From assembly GCA_015143295.1 (NCBI GenBank), contig CM026566.1, positions 4,017,072-4,081,071 of the forward strand: a stretch of 64,000 nt of DNA, given 5' to 3'. This DNA is from Tetracentron sinense (Eukaryota; Streptophyta; Magnoliopsida; Trochodendrales; Trochodendraceae). Position 1 is the first letter of the stretch, and each line of letters opens with the position of its first letter. The translations under genes were made by a program, and so were the position numbers. The notes under the pieces were generated by a model. The model saw only the letters and a list, made by a program, of their open reading frames with translations, did no database searches and was not told where the DNA came from. Shown here piece by piece: positions 1-11,865 of this stretch.

Positions 1-226
1 TTCCACTGTGGTGCTTCGGGGCACATGATCAGAGATTGCCCAAGGAGTCAGATGCATCCAGTCCAATCTCAGGGAAGTAGGCCCCCAGTTCGACAAGCCA
101 AACAACAGGGGTCTTCTCAGACCTACAGACCACTGTAGCCCACCCAGCCGCCTCAATAGGCGAGTCAAGGCAGAGCCTTCGCCTTATCTGGGAGAGATGT
201 ATATGCACCTGAGGATGTTGTGCAAG
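1..226 (+). pseudogene. Gag C-terminus of element A (zinc knuckle)
   Basis: The frame opens at the window edge with a CX2CX4HX4C zinc knuckle (C-F-H-C-G...H-M-I-R-D-C), followed by the Gln/Pro/Ser-rich tail seen in the other gypsy Gags here. An in-frame TAG at 136-138 interrupts that tail. The end (codons for D-V-V-Q, then a split G codon, at about 214-226) is followed by GTAC, the same splice donor used by C, D, E and F. The matching acceptor and all of pol are absent, so this is a broken gag. Confidence 0.8.
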
Positions 227-1190
227 GTACTCTCAAGTCAAAGTTGTTAAATTATAAATTATTGATAGATGTGATATATGTTGCTATGTGTGTAAGAACA
301 TGCTACTTATAATCTATGGATGTTGTTATACGTTGCTTGACTTAGTTATAGATAATAAAGTGTGGAAAAAGTATCCCCGCTTGATTTATGTCATCCTAAT
401 TTCGCGGACGAAATTCTTATAAGGGGGGAGGATGTAGAGCCCCGGAATTTAGGTTCACTGTTCATGTGAATAATGCTGTGAATAGTGTGTGAATAGTACC
501 TTCAAGGCCTAAAGCCTTAATGAAATTGTGGGTTCATGTTTTATAATGAAAGGAGGTATTGAATGAATCAAAATATGTATGGAAAGTGTTTTGGGGGTTT
601 AGGATAAATGAAAAGTGATAGTATGGTATACTCTAAGTGTCAAAGAAAGGAATGCATAAACATACCCTCAACTTTAAAGATCTATAGAATTCTCACCGCT
701 AATCCGAATTGAGTAATTCTTAAATTTTTGAAAAGGTATTGAAACCCTCTTCGAGGTTCATGTTTACCACTTTTTAAGATTTTGAGTAAACATTGGGTCA
801 AATGTCAGATTTCCACAAACTGGTCTGCTGTAAATTTTGGTCTGCTGAAAGTCATCCCAGGACCAGTCCACTTGTGGGCCATTTAGATCACTTAGAACTC
901 AAACTCAGGCTTTGTACAAAACATCAAAGTTGTAGCCCTTTAAAAAAAATCCAACGCAAGTTGAATCGTCAAAATCGGATAAGCGAGTCAAAATTTATGA
1001 TCAAAATACAAAAGTGGGAAAAACTAGCCTAGGCAGAGTGCCATTTCGGCGACGAAGTGTGCTAGGTGCCGAATTTGTCGACGAATTCCACTCGAAAATG
1101 GGCAACAACGCCCAGTAATGATCTGTAACTCATCACCGTCCTTGGGGGATCTTTTTCTAAGATATTTTGAGATATTTGGCAACCCTTAGG

Positions 1191-1199
1191 CTATAAATA
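1191..1199 (+). promoter_or_regulatory. TATA box of LTR A
   Basis: CTATAAATA lies about 330 bp upstream of the predicted leader splice donor at 1527. This is the same relative position as in LTRs B, E and G, and fits a Pol II promoter at the U3/R border. Confidence 0.6.
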
Positions 1200-1957
1200 G
1201 GGTCTGAATTTTGTGTATAAGGGTTACCAAACCCTTGGATGTAATTGAGAGAGAGATTGAAGAAGATGAGGAAGAGAAACTTTGTTCCTTTCCAACTGCT
1301 CTTCCCCAAGCTCAAGGAGGTTCCAACCTTGTCAAGCATCCTTCCTTCAGTGTTCTCAAGCTCACAAATCATCACTAAGGTGATTTCAAAGCTTGGAATT
1401 TCTCCAAAGGAATTTTGTTCGTGTTCTTGAAGAAGTGGGTTTTCAAACCCAGATTTTCCCAAGCTTCAACCAAGCTTTCCTCAAACTTGATTCTGATCCA
1501 CAAAAGTGTAAAAACTTCCTTGTAAGGTAGATATAATCTACTATCTAGCTTTGTTATGAATTCACTTTGTTATTCACTCTGTGATGTTACCTATAAAAGA
1601 AATCCTCTATGTTTATGAAAGTTTAGATTTCTATGATGCATGATACTTTATACATATGCCTCAATTCTATTATGGTATTTTATGATTTCTATGATACTCA
1701 CAAGAGCTATATGCTATGTTTAAGAGATTCTAAGTCTAACATGATACTTAAAGTTCTCACATTCTATATTCCAAATTTTCAAAGGATTACGCTATTATGT
1801 CAAAATGTTTTCTAAGTCTGTCAAGATGTTCACAAGTCTCATATGTAGACTAGTCTCGCATGAATCGGATTTCTCACAAGTTGGATGTTTTCAAAATTCA
1901 TAAGAAATGTTTAAGAAAACCTTATAAGAACTCACGAGTGATTTTACGGGATCATAG

Positions 1958-2160
1958 ATGCTCACAAGAATCTCAAAAGCTCATGCATATCTCACAAGGC
2001 ATTATTCATATCTCACAAGGCATTCATATCTCGTAAGGCATCATTCATATCTCACAATGTATCATTCATATCTCTCAAGGCATTCATATCTCGCAAGGCA
2101 TCATTCATATTTCACAAGGCATCATATGTGGCTCACACGACTCATAAGAACTCATAAGTA
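1958..2160 (+). repeat. CTCACAAG-type minisatellite in LTR A
   Basis: About ten imperfect copies of a 17-20-bp unit of the form TCATATCTCACAAGGCAT, with alternating CATTCAT/CATCATTCAT spacers. An open frame across it reads as repeated Y-L-T-R-H; I take this as a by-product of the repeat, not a gene. Other LTR families have different arrays in the same place, usually also built around CTCACAAG. Confidence 0.8.
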
Positions 2161-2786
2161 CTCATAAGCACTCTTAAGATACGTTTTGTTTTTACAAAAG
2201 CTCAAAAGATAAAGTTTAAAAAGCTATGCACTTGTAAAAGTATGATTTCCTAGTTCGGTTTAAAGCATGAAATATGAATTGTTAACCCTCTATGTGCTCG
2301 CATGATATTGTGATTTTATGACACTGTTAGTTAGTATTTTGTACCCACTGAGTATTCCATGCTCAGCCAAATTGTTGACTTCGGTAGGAGGAGTACTATG
2401 AGCCTGAGCCTGAGCCTGCTATGGATCACTACCAAGATGATGGAGCTCTAGATAGGGGGGCCTATCTAGACTATTGTTGAGGGACGTGAAGGAGAAGGTC
2501 TTGCATTTTGAAAGTGGGAAATGTCCACTTTAGATTATATATTTTGAGAGTATTGAGGGTGGGACTTGTCCACTTCATACTTAAAGTTACGGTGTTCTAT
2601 GATTCAAACTTGAACCTAATGATAGGAGTACATTATGTTGAATTGCTTCCATTTATCTCCACTGCGTATATATCGATATATTTTATCATGTGGTATGTAT
2701 GCCTTATGTGTCATACTGGATTGTATGATACGGCGGTCACCGGCTAAAGTATCCCTAACTCTTAGGGGGTATTTTGGGTCGCGACA

Positions 2787-3585
2787 CATGGGTTCCCGAC
2801 TAGACTTTAGCATGGCTTTCCATCCACAGACCGATTGGCAAACCGGGAGAGTGAATCATGTGATAGAAGACATGCTTCGAGCTTGTATGCTAGATTTTAA
2901 AGGTAGTTAGGAAGATCACCTACCTTTGGTGGAATTCGCCTACAATAACAGTTATCAAGCGAGCATCCAAATGGCACCTTTTGAGACCTTGTATGGGAGA
3001 AGTTGTAGATCCCATTTATATTGGGATGAAGTCTGAGAAAGAATGGTTTTGGAGCCAGAATTGATTGAGTAGACCGTAGACAGAGTCAAACTTATCCAGG
3101 AAAGATTTACTGCACAGGATCGGCAAAAGAGCTATGCCGATACCCGTAGGAGAGCTCTTGAATTCCGGGTTGGCGACATGGTATTCGTGAAGGTTTTGCC
3201 GACTAAGGGCATTATGAGATTTGGCAAATGAGGAAAGCTCAGCCCGAGATATGTGGGTCCCTTTGAGATTATCACGCGAGTAGGCGAAGTTGCTTACCGG
3301 ATAGCTCTTCCAACTCATATGGCGGCGGTCCACAATGTATTCAACATTTCCATGCTCCGGAATATATCCCGTACCCATCCCATGTTATCGAGCTTGATCC
3401 GGTAGAAATCAGGGAGGACCTCACACTTGTAGAGAAACCGGTTCAGATTTTTGATCGGAAAGATCAAGTGCTTCGCAACAAGACTATCCCGTTAGTTCTT
3501 GTGCAATGGTAACATCATGCTCGAGAAGAGGCCACATGGGAACGAGAGGCCAAAGTGAGAGAAAAGTATCCTCAACTGTTTATTT
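2787..3585 (+). pseudogene. Integrase/chromodomain end of element B pol
   Basis: Translation begins at M-G-S-R-L-D-F and runs through the catalytic-Glu segment of integrase (H-P-Q-T-D-W-Q-T-G-R here; the family has [10 protein letters not shown], so the catalytic Glu is replaced by Gly), the M-A-P-F-E region and the chromodomain-like end (R-E-E-A-T-W-E-R...K-Y-P-Q-L-F). In-frame stops replace Trp (TAG at 2908-2910) and several later codons, and the frame shifts near 3360. It is homologous to the integrase of element F but heavily decayed, and it cannot make a functional protein. Confidence 0.85.
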
Positions 3586-4146
3586 AGGCATTTTTCATTC
3601 TTTTGTATTTTGTTGCAATTTTTGTATGTGTTTATATCATCCAAATTTTGAGGACAAAATTTTTTGTAAGGGAGGGAGAATGTAGCACCCCAGAAATTTT
3701 TGTACCTAATGAACAGTGTTGTTCCTTTCACGTAGTCCTTAACAAATAAAGAAGAATTGAAAGATTCTAAAACACCAAATATTATTTCTTTTCGAATAAT
3801 GAGTCCAACGCAAGTTGAATCGTCAAAATCCGACAAACGAGTCAAAAGTTATGGCCAAAATACAGAAGTGGAAAAAATGAGAGAAAACAGAAAAATATGC
3901 AAAAAACACAAGGAACCGGTCAACCGATTTTGCTACCAGTCGACCGAACAGCCACCGGTCGACTGATGCCCATTACCGGTCGACCAAACATCGCACTAAA
4001 TGAATGGGTTTTTATTCCAAAGAGGTCATTTTTGACCGATCGACCTAAGGTCGCTACTGGTCGACCGATCATGCGGGATTTTGCCCTTTTGGTTGGTTTT
4101 TGCCGAATCATTAAGGGTAAATGAGTCTTTTGACCCCCTTTTTTTC

Positions 4147-4155
4147 TATATAAAT
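4147..4155 (+). promoter_or_regulatory. TATA box of LTR B
   Basis: TATATAAAT lies about 230 bp upstream of the leader donor and just downstream of the CCGGTCGACCGG palindromes, the usual layout here. Confidence 0.6.
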
Positions 4156-5386
4156 CCAAATTCGTGGGTTTGGGGTTTCCAAAACCCTAAAGCATAGGTT
4201 TTAGGAGATCGAGAGAGAAGAAGGAGGAAGGGTTAGGGTTTGCTCAAGGTGGGGGCTTGGGATTGATGGAGTGAAGCCCTATTTCAAGCTTGGAGCATTT
4301 TTGTCAAGAGGGATCACCTCTATTGAGTTGGGAGCTTCATTCAAGGGTTTTCTTCCAAGATCAAGCTTTGATCTCAAGGTTAGTACACCCTACTAACTTA
4401 CTTAGCAATAACCTAGTTTTCCTTCTTGAAAATGATGATTTTTTTTTTATCTTGTGTTCTTCTTGTCTTTGAAATGTACCATTTTTCCTAAATATAAACA
4501 AGATAAATAAAAGGTGTGGGATGTATGGATGGATGTGGTTGAGGCAATTGGATGTTGTATTGTGTGATGAATGTTGTGTGATGGGGAATGGTGGATGGGC
4601 ATTTCAAGCATAATGAATACACTTTATGTGGTTTGATGAAATATATGCACTAAGAAATTGAAATGAAATCACTATGAATGTGTGGCACGCCATGTGTTTG
4701 ATAACATACCTAAATGAGAATTTTATGAATTTAACAAAGAATATGAAAGTAGGACTTATGTGGTTTTCCTTAAATGATAAATTGATTCAATGCCTTGTAT
4801 GCTTACCTATTTCCTCATGTTAAATCTAGAACTGAAATGCCATATGCCATTTCTTTAAATTGTATATGCTATCATGATCACCACAAGTGCTACACACATG
4901 ATTCCTTTATTGTTAATGTCATCATGATTACTACACATTGCCTCACACACAAGTCACTTCAAAGGCACTAACCTCTAGCTCACAAGTAAACAAGCAAGTC
5001 AAGTCAAGAATTTGTCAAGAACATGACAAGAATAAGCAAGACAAGTGATTCCAAGCAAGACAAGATCCATGCATGATTCTGATGAAGGGAACAAAGACCA
5101 GAACAAGTTTTCAAATATGAGAAGCAAGTTTCGAAAGAAACACGAAAGGCTATTTTAAAGAATACTACATGACTTTTAAAGTATGAGATTTATCGAAGTT
5201 GTCGCATTCATTCAATCATGTCAAGACCATTACATTGTTTTACTTTCAATGCTATGAATGTCACATATGGCTAGTATTGCTTTAGATTGATGTTGTGTAT
5301 TGTATTCATTTTTGTCGTGTTTTGTTATTGCTATTATTAGCTAGTAGCTTGTACTCGCTGAGTATTCCATGCTCAACCGTACGTTT

Positions 5387-5599
5387 ATGTCAATAGGTAC
5401 TGTAGATGCCCTCGACCCTGAGCCTTGGATCGAGGAAGAGTACGTAGAGGAGAGAGAGCCACCTATCCCGATACAATCGCAAGCGGATAGAGATCTTGAC
5501 GTGTGGTCAATACTTAGATTACTGTTGAGTTCTGTCTTTTGTATTTTGATAGGTGGGTATGTCCACTTTTACCCTTATGATTATGTTTTGTATATGTGA
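5387..5599 (+). CDS. Conserved acidic micro-ORF in LTR B
   Basis: A 70-codon frame begins M-S-I-G-T and contains L-D-P-E-P-W-I-E-E-E-Y-V-E-E and later D-R-D-L-D-V-W. I do not recognise the product. I chose the start at 5387 because the ATG sits 9 nt after the conserved hairpin, as in the LTRs of C, E, F and G. The first half aligns with the micro-ORFs of those elements, while the tail here runs past the usual stop into L-L-S-S-V. The peptide is strongly acidic, with no signal peptide and no membrane segment in the conserved part. It lies in the transcribed leader, so it could be an upstream ORF or a real small protein. Cross-family conservation is the only support. Confidence 0.45.
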   Translation: MSIGTVDALDPEPWIEEEYVEEREPPIPIQSQADRDLDVWSILRLLLSSVFCILIGGYVHFYPYDYVLYM

Positions 5600-5796
5600 A
5601 CTTGGAATACAAACCACCTTAAATAGAAAAGAAAAAGTTGATTTACGCTTCCGCACTCATGTTTTAGCTTCCACACTCTAATTATTGTTGTTATAGTATT
5701 ATGTTTACCTTGTTCATTAGAGGATGGTTTGGCAGGTAAGAATAGTCACCTCTAAAGTGTTCCCTTAACTCCTAGGGGGTATTTTGGGGCGGGACA

Positions 5797-6371
5797 AACC
5801 GTGGGTTCAGAACCTGCTAGAAAATAAGGTGTCCACTTTATAAAACGCACTAGCTGTCCCTCCATGTAGTAGTATTCTTTGATCCAAAGGGAGAGTTAGT
5901 CTACCTCTGATTCAAATCTGATGAGCATGTGTCTCTCGTCCAGAATCCCAACTGAAATACCCAGCTTTGTAAGTATTGATTCTCTTATGTAAAAATCAAA
6001 TCTTCAATGGATGATCACCCAAACGTAAATTTAGCGATGAGAACATGTTTAAAAATTTCTGCCGAGGTTGTGAGTTCTTCATTGGAGTAAAATAAGGCTA
6101 GCTCACCTTGATAAGTAGATATTTTTTCACTTCCGTGACAGATTCAATGCTGAACTCGCGATGATTAATGCTACCTTGATCCGGTTTGGATTTATTCCCC
6201 ACCACTTCTGCAAAAGTTTTGGGTTGATCATCCGGTGGCCGTGATGGTGATCACCCTCTCAAAGGGGCAGCTACCATGAAACCCTAATGAGCTTCATGAA
6301 AATTCCTGCTAACTTGCACCTAAAAACAATAACCCGCTAACATGCACCTCAAGAGCAGAATTCTAGGATTT
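5797..6371. other. Non-coding flank, no feature seen
   Basis: After the end of LTR B the sequence is unrelated to the gypsy elements. I see no convincing ORF, tandem repeat or RNA gene here. It may be host sequence or part of an older unrecognised repeat. Confidence 0.5.
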
Positions 6372-7763
6372 TGATGTCTAATTTTAGTAACATCATTGAT
6401 TTGATGATAATACAATAATGTAATGATATTTGTGTTACTAATGCTTCTATTGAGTTTAAGTGTAATTCAGTTTATGAAGAGCATAATTCAACATCAAGCC
6501 AAGCAAGCTATTGAAGCAAATTAAAGATCATACCAAACCAAGTCATGAAGAATGAAGAAGTGATCTTGGTCAAAGAATCTTAAAGATAAAATCTAAGAAG
6601 AGGACCCAAGATCAAGATAGAAGACTCTCTAAAAGGTTTAAATGTTTTATATTTTAGTGAGAGTGTTTTATGACATGTGTAAGAAGTCCTCAAAGATTGG
6701 TTGATTGAAAGCTCAAAGCCTAGATTGACCATAGGAGCCTAAGACCAAAATTGAATAACATTCTAAGGCCCTATGACATCATTTGGAATAACCAAAATCA
6801 TGATTAAAATAAGATAGAAGAACAATGAAATCATGCCCATCATATAGGTCAACTTAAGATGAGATTTTCAAAAGAAAACAGGTAATCTCGTCAAAGAAAT
6901 TGAAGAGGAATTTCAATCTCGTCAACGAAATCAGTTGCAGAGCTACTATTTTTAATTTTGTCTCCATCATGTCGATGAATTCTCAAAGCATATCCAATCT
7001 CATCGATAAAATCATACGAAACCCAGAAAAAGCTTGTAATGGCTATTTTTCAACGGTCATATTTTTTTCCAATGACTATAATTTTGCAAAGGCTATAAAA
7101 TGGAATGACTTATGAACTAGACTGAGATGATCTACAAGTCCAATCATTCACTCAAAAGCTTAGATTCCAAATCTATTGACTTATTTCCAAGAATCCCCAA
7201 ATTTGTTTTAAAGAGCTATTCAACTCTAATCTTTGGGAGATTTTCAGTAAACTTTAAAGAGATCATTCATCCCATTTAGGAGCAATTTCTAATTGTAAAC
7301 ACTTCTCAACAAGTATTTTGAAATCAAGAATCGTAGATTCTTGTCATTGAAGCGGGAAACTTTGTATAGTCAAGAGACGATTGTTCTCTTGCAAATATGC
7401 TTATTATTCACCCGTAAGAAGAATGTAAAGGTCTAATCCTCACCCGGAAGAGGATTATAAATATTTGATCTTCTCCCAGAAGAAGATTGGTGATTGAGTA
7501 AAATAATGGTGAATCCTCTGCCGGTTATAGCTTGAGGCGGGGACATAAGCGGGATTGTCGAACCTCATGAACAACATCTTGTGTTTGCATTCTCTTTCCC
7601 TTCTCCTTTACTTTATTTATTTTGCATTGTGTGTAGAATTGCATCATTCATTTCTCTTTTAATTAGAATAATTGAAATTCTGCTTAAGGGAATAGAAAGA
7701 AATTTTAAATTACCATAGCCCTATTCACCCCCTCCTCTAGGGTCCAATCCTTGGGCAACAAAC
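6372..7763 (+). repeat. Probable old copia-type LTR relic
   Basis: The segment begins TGATGTCTAATTTTAG. It has TATA-like CTATAAAATGG (about 7091) and ATTATAAATA (about 7450), then GGCGGGGACATAAGCGGGA and TCGAACCTC, then CCCTATTCACCCCCTCC close to its end. These last blocks resemble the R/U5 end of plant copia LTRs. I could not find a clean TSD, so the ends are approximate and it may be a truncated or solo LTR. Small ORFs inside (for example 6900-7115) have no recognisable domain. Confidence 0.5.
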
Positions 7764-9200
7764 CCCATCTTGTAGAGTATAAGTATGGTCTAACAATAAA
7801 GTAGTAGTTAGTGGGTTGCATGATTGCATCCCCTAGTAGAAAAAGTATAATTGACCAGCCAAGAATATAATCGATTAGATGGTTACAACTTTGGTTCATC
7901 TATGCTTTCAATGCATGAATCTGCCTAGGTGGACACAGTGCTATGCAATATGTCATATTTATGATCCATCCGGAGAACCTTAGATTTTCTGAATTCATTT
8001 ATTAGTAAAAGTATTTCATCCACTCAAATATTCAAGTTTACCTGTTGCAATTTGAGTACTCTTTAGGATCTATCAATGGTTCTATCCATACAATGGAAGC
8101 TCTATATTCGAGTATTTAGTTTTTATCAGGAGATGGCCAAAATATGCAAGTACATAATGGTTATGATTTTTTTAAGGAATAGATGACGTGGCATGTTTAA
8201 AGAGAAAATGAAATCTTTTAAGAGGGCCCAGTTGGGAAAGGTAATGTGTTTGATCTCAACATATCTTTTTATTTAGAAATTTGATCTTATTAATAACTGC
8301 AACTTCAATTTCTTGAGATAGTCTGCCACTGACCAAGTTGCATAGCTTATGCAATTTCAACTTTATTTAATTTGAATTTCACAATTCACCCATTGTGCAT
8401 ATGTATAGAGGAAAATAAATGTGAGATGCATTAGTCTGCCTTCTATCTATTCTTCTTCTACAACTACTCCTTCGACAGGCTCTACACTGCTGAATCCTTT
8501 TCTTCCTATCTTGCACTCATGAATAATTTATATTGGTATGACAATATTGAATCTTTAATTCCACTATCACTTATATCAAAGTTATTTCCTCTTATTGCAA
8601 CAAGCTTGACGATTTTCACATATTTGAATGCAACCAATATTTAAAAAAAATTGAAACATCTGCTCTTCAGCAAGTGCAATTTGCTTATCATACTTATTTG
8701 AAGTTTGTTGCATTTATAGGTGACTAAAAAAAACATTGTTGTACTAGTAGGAGATTTGACTTAGTGTAGAGAAGGAGAAGAAGAAATGGGTTCAGCAGTA
8801 TATTTTGCCAAAGTAGTAGAAGAATAATATGAAGAATGTTAATGGATGCATTCTCTCAATTTTTTTTTAAATCTCTATTTATGTGCAATTGGTATATTAT
8901 GAAATTCGAATAAAATATATTGTGGCATTTGTTGTGAATTTAAACTTATTCAAAGAGAGGCATCTGTTGTAAAGCATGCATAACTAAACAAGGCTCCTGA
9001 TATATGCTTAATTTGGTTGACATTAGGGGAATGAAAATCTTGTATTAGAATGTGCTAGAGCAGTACTTTACCCATGATCCAGACTTTTGTGCTTCAAATT
9101 AATCGACCCTGTGAGTTTTGGCTCAAATTCTGTATATGGGTTTTGTTGGGAAGTTGGTATGGATCTTACCCAGATCCTTAATGACCCGGTGTACGACCCG
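7764..9200. other. AT-rich non-coding flank, no gene seen
   Basis: This stretch is AT-rich with no ORF above about 60 codons that looks like a protein, no tandem array and no recognisable LTR ends. It forms the left flank of the copia element. ACCCG (9196-9200) is the likely left TSD copy of that element, whose right end is outside the window. Confidence 0.5.
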
Positions 9201-10116
9201 TGTTAGACATGATGCTCAGAAAAGTCATTTAGATTGTTAGATTCTTATTAATTTGATTAATAAAGACTTCTTCTTTATCTATTGTGTATTCATTATGGGT
9301 AATTGATCATGATCATGAGATGATCTATACGATATGAGATATTGATAAAGGTCCTTAGGATATATTGTAGGAAAGTTATGTGATTGGATTATCATAGGTA
9401 GATATAACTTTTAGTTTTTTATACCTTATATAGTCACAGCTATGGGTGAAGCTGGGCACTTCACTTATATGACTGCCAGAATGCTAAGATGTTCTCAATG
9501 GTTGAGATGTTTTATCTCAAACTATTGCAGTGGAGACTACACATCAGCATATGGGTGCTTAGATGTACACTGACTGATTGCATTCAAGGAGAGACCTCTT
9601 GCATAAACATACTATCAAATAGTTGGTCTCTCATTCATATTGAACAGTTTCAATGATCCTTAGATCTGATGAGTTCATTTATAACTAAACAGTAATTTGA
9701 TTGTTTTGATTCCACCAAAGTAATCTCTACCTTAGGGATTACGATACAGTGACAGTTGGATAGTCAGAAAGTTGTTCGAGTCATAATGAATTTGAAACAA
9801 GAAATCCATACTCATTAATTTGAGAGATTATCCAAGTTCCGGGTAAGACAGTCGATTAAGCTTAAATCCTGTGCAGGTAATTTCGAAACAAAACAAGTTT
9901 GAAATATATTTTATTTAAAATATATTATACTTATAAAAGCTTTCTCTAAAAATGTTTTACATGAGAAAATGTTTCTCATGGCTTAATCAGAAGTCTTGGA
10001 AACCTGGATGATGTGCAATGGGCTATGAGTTAGATAGTATAAATAATCTTGAAGGCTCATTAGGGATAATGTAAATGGAAGGATCAATTGAATTAAAAAG
10101 TTCATGTAGCGGGATC
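9201..10116 (+). repeat. Copia 5' LTR, left piece
   Basis: This is the first 916 bp of the copia 5' LTR, cut by element D. Over the about 268 bp shared with the 3' LTR (63699-63968) I count roughly 14 differences by eye, including a 2-bp indel, far more than between the LTRs of F. The last five bases, GGATC (10112-10116), are the target site duplicated on D insertion. Confidence 0.88.
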
Positions 10117-10399
10117 TGTAACGACCCCAAAATCCCACAAGGCTCAAATAGGACTTTGGAATCGCCACATTACTTAAACCTGCTTACAAACCATGCATAC
10201 CAGGCTACTACACGAGTCTCCCAAAAATTAGAGTAATAAAATTCCGATATATAAACCCAATCCAACCTGCACAAGTCTAAGGTCTATATATACAACTCAC
10301 AATGAACCAACAAGTCTGATACACAACTAATAAGAAGTCTACTGAGCAACATCCTCTAAAAGTCAAATACAAAACTCTCTCAATGAAAAGAAATGTAAA

Positions 10400-10594
10400 T
10401 TAAGAGGTGTAGCCGCCCAAGTCTCCGGCTCCCTCCTCGACAGGCTCACCTTCACCTCCTTCCTCAATGTATGTTTCCTCAACCCACGGCTCCACCGTGT
10501 ACTCCTGCCCTAAACCTGCCAAGACAAAGTCCGGCTGAGTACAAAGGTACTCAGTGTATATAAAATCCAACCAACAATAATAATATACCTGCAC
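10400..10594 (-). CDS. Acidic-peptide frame in LTR D (divergent)
   Basis: A 64-codon frame contains V-E-P-W-V-E-E-T-Y-I-E-E, aligning with the P-W-[IV]-E-E core of the micro-ORFs in the LTRs of B, C, E, F and G, and ends G-D-L-G-G-Y-T-S. The usual ATG just after the hairpin is missing here (V-L-A-G replaces M-S-A-G), so translation would need the upstream ATG at 10594, which lies before the hairpin. The other LTR of D keeps the same frame (28284-28478) with a few substitutions. Product unknown; coding status is less certain than in E or F. Confidence 0.35.
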   Translation of the reverse strand: MQVYYYCWLDFIYTEYLCTQPDFVLAGLGQEYTVEPWVEETYIEEGGEGEPVEEGAGDLGGYTS

Positions 10595-10777
10595 TTAGTC
10601 AGAAACATATCCAATAGCATAATAACATAAATCAGAGTGCGGAAGAACATGTGCGCATATACATCATATCATCACCTTGACTCGTGTACTTGTGAGAATC
10701 TTAGACTTAGAAAACCATACACTTATGAAATACTTATGCTTACGAGACCACGTGCTTGTGAGATGCTTATGCTTATG

Positions 10778-10905
10778 CTTATGCACTTATTCAGATCATA
10801 CAGTAATGAGACATGCCGTTCTTGGCGGATACGGACCATGCCTTATGCACTTATTCAGATCACACAGTAATGAGACATGCCGTTCTTGGCGGATACGGAC
10901 CATGC
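10778..10905 (-). repeat. 64-bp tandem duplication in LTR D
   Basis: Two near-identical 64-bp copies start at CTTATGCACTTATTC (10778 and 10842), next to short CTTATG repeats. It lies at the minisatellite position of the LTR, between the leader donor and the hairpin. The same duplication is present in the right LTR (about 28662-28789), so it predates insertion of D. Confidence 0.8.
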
Positions 10906-11865
10906 CATGCTTATGCTTATTCAGAATGTCATACGTATGCCATGCTCATGCTTGTGGTCCACATGTGTGACTTGTGAGACTCTTATCTTAACATACACGT
11001 GCTTATGTGCTTAAGTGTCGAAATTAACGTTCGAGTCGGTAATTGCTTAGCTTCCGATTTCCCACCATGGAAACTCTACTATATGTCCCATACCAAATAG
11101 TTAGAGAATTCCCGGTTTGAGAGATGTTCCTCTAAGTTCTTACCTTCCCGACTATCAATTCCCAAGCAAGTAATTAAGTATACTTAACAAACAATCACAT
11201 ATATATTTCTTATCATAATTCTTAACATCATTTATAATCCATTTACCACCATTTCATAAAAGTATCATAGCATTTATTCTCACAGACATTTTCACAAACA
11301 CCTTGAGTACACATAATATGAATCCATTGTTTCTCCACCTTTTCATGCATTCATCAAATCATAATTTCATCCATACAATCCATATATTCATCCACATCCA
11401 TAAATTAATCCCATCCTCCATACATTCTATCCACATTTAATCCACATTTCCAATCCACATATCCATCCATAATTAGCTTGCTTCTTAGAAAATTAGGGAA
11501 AATGCATCAAACATCTATTTCTACCATTCCTAGCATCTTAACATTCTCAAAACCTTAAAATAAAGTTGATTAGGATAGTATATCGACCTTAGGAATCCTT
11601 CCCTTGGATTCAAAATGCTCCCGAGACGATTTGGAGAAGCTTTGAGGACGATCTCCCAACTTTCCTCTCAATCTTCTAGCAACCTCCTTCTTCTCCAAGC
11701 AAAACCCTCTCTCAAAACCCTAAGGTTTCTCCCCTTTTTGCCAAATTAGGTTAGAACTAGGTGGAGTATTTTAATATTTCGAGTAGGACCCCCTATTTAT
11801 AGCCTCAAGGTCTGAGAACAAAAAGAACAAAAAGCCCTTACTAAAAATTAGCAAAAATACTCGAA

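Larger units (their letters stand above)
1..2786 (+). mobile_element. Gypsy element A, 3' part, pol deleted
   Basis: This is the 3' portion of a Ty3/gypsy chromovirus-type element; its 5' part lies outside the window. What remains is the Gag zinc-knuckle end (1-226), the start of the gag-pol intron (from 227), a short scar, a polypurine tract (about 421-432) and a complete LTR (433-2786). Protease, RT, RNase H, integrase and nearly all of the chromodomain are missing. The element sits in the integrase gene of element B: sequence after 2786 resumes with the B integrase, and the probable TSD is CATGG (2787-2791), of which only this side is visible. It is non-autonomous. Confidence 0.85.
433..2786 (+). 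repeat. LTR of element A (2354 bp)
   Basis: It begins TGTAGAGCCCCGG directly after the polypurine tract and ends ...GGGTCGCGACA. Landmarks in order: the shared U3 block (about 950-1003), TATA (1191-1199), splice donor AAG|GTAGAT (intron from 1527), a CTCACAAG minisatellite (1958-2160), a hairpin (2348-2366), a degraded version of the acidic micro-ORF (about 2388-2487, with E-E-Y and Y-L-D-Y-C but no ATG), and the U5 stem (2746-2755 with 2766-2775). U3 holds CGACGAA/TCGACGAATT blocks where other families carry palindrome arrays. Confidence 0.88.
2787..5796 (+). mobile_element. Gypsy element B, 3' fragment
   Basis: This is the 3' part of an older gypsy chromovirus-type element: integrase C-half and chromodomain-like tail (2787-3585), polypurine tract AAGGGAGGGAGAA (3668-3680) and a full LTR (3681-5796). 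Element A inserted into its integrase, so the upstream part lies left of the window. The base string after the LTR (AACCG, 5797-5801) should be one TSD copy, but its partner is not visible. Multiple stops and a frameshift show long decay. Confidence 0.85.
3681..5796 (+). repeat. LTR of element B (2116 bp)
   Basis: It starts TGTAGCACCCCAG after the polypurine tract and ends ...GGGGCGGGACA. It contains the shared U3 block (about 3806-3858), palindromes of the CCGGTCGACCGG type (about 3915-4075), TATA (4147-4155), donor CAAG|GTTAGTAC (intron from 4379), a hairpin (about 5358-5376) and the acidic micro-ORF (from 5387). The sequence is distinct from the other LTR families, but the order of parts is the same. 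Confidence 0.87.

Noticed and set aside
1958..2167. 69-codon ORF with repeated Y-L-T-R-H
   Set aside because: It follows directly from the CTCACAAG minisatellite; no conservation of the frame in other LTRs.
6900..7115. 71-codon ORF left of the copia element
   Set aside because: Lies in the LTR relic, no domain, low-complexity composition; probably chance.
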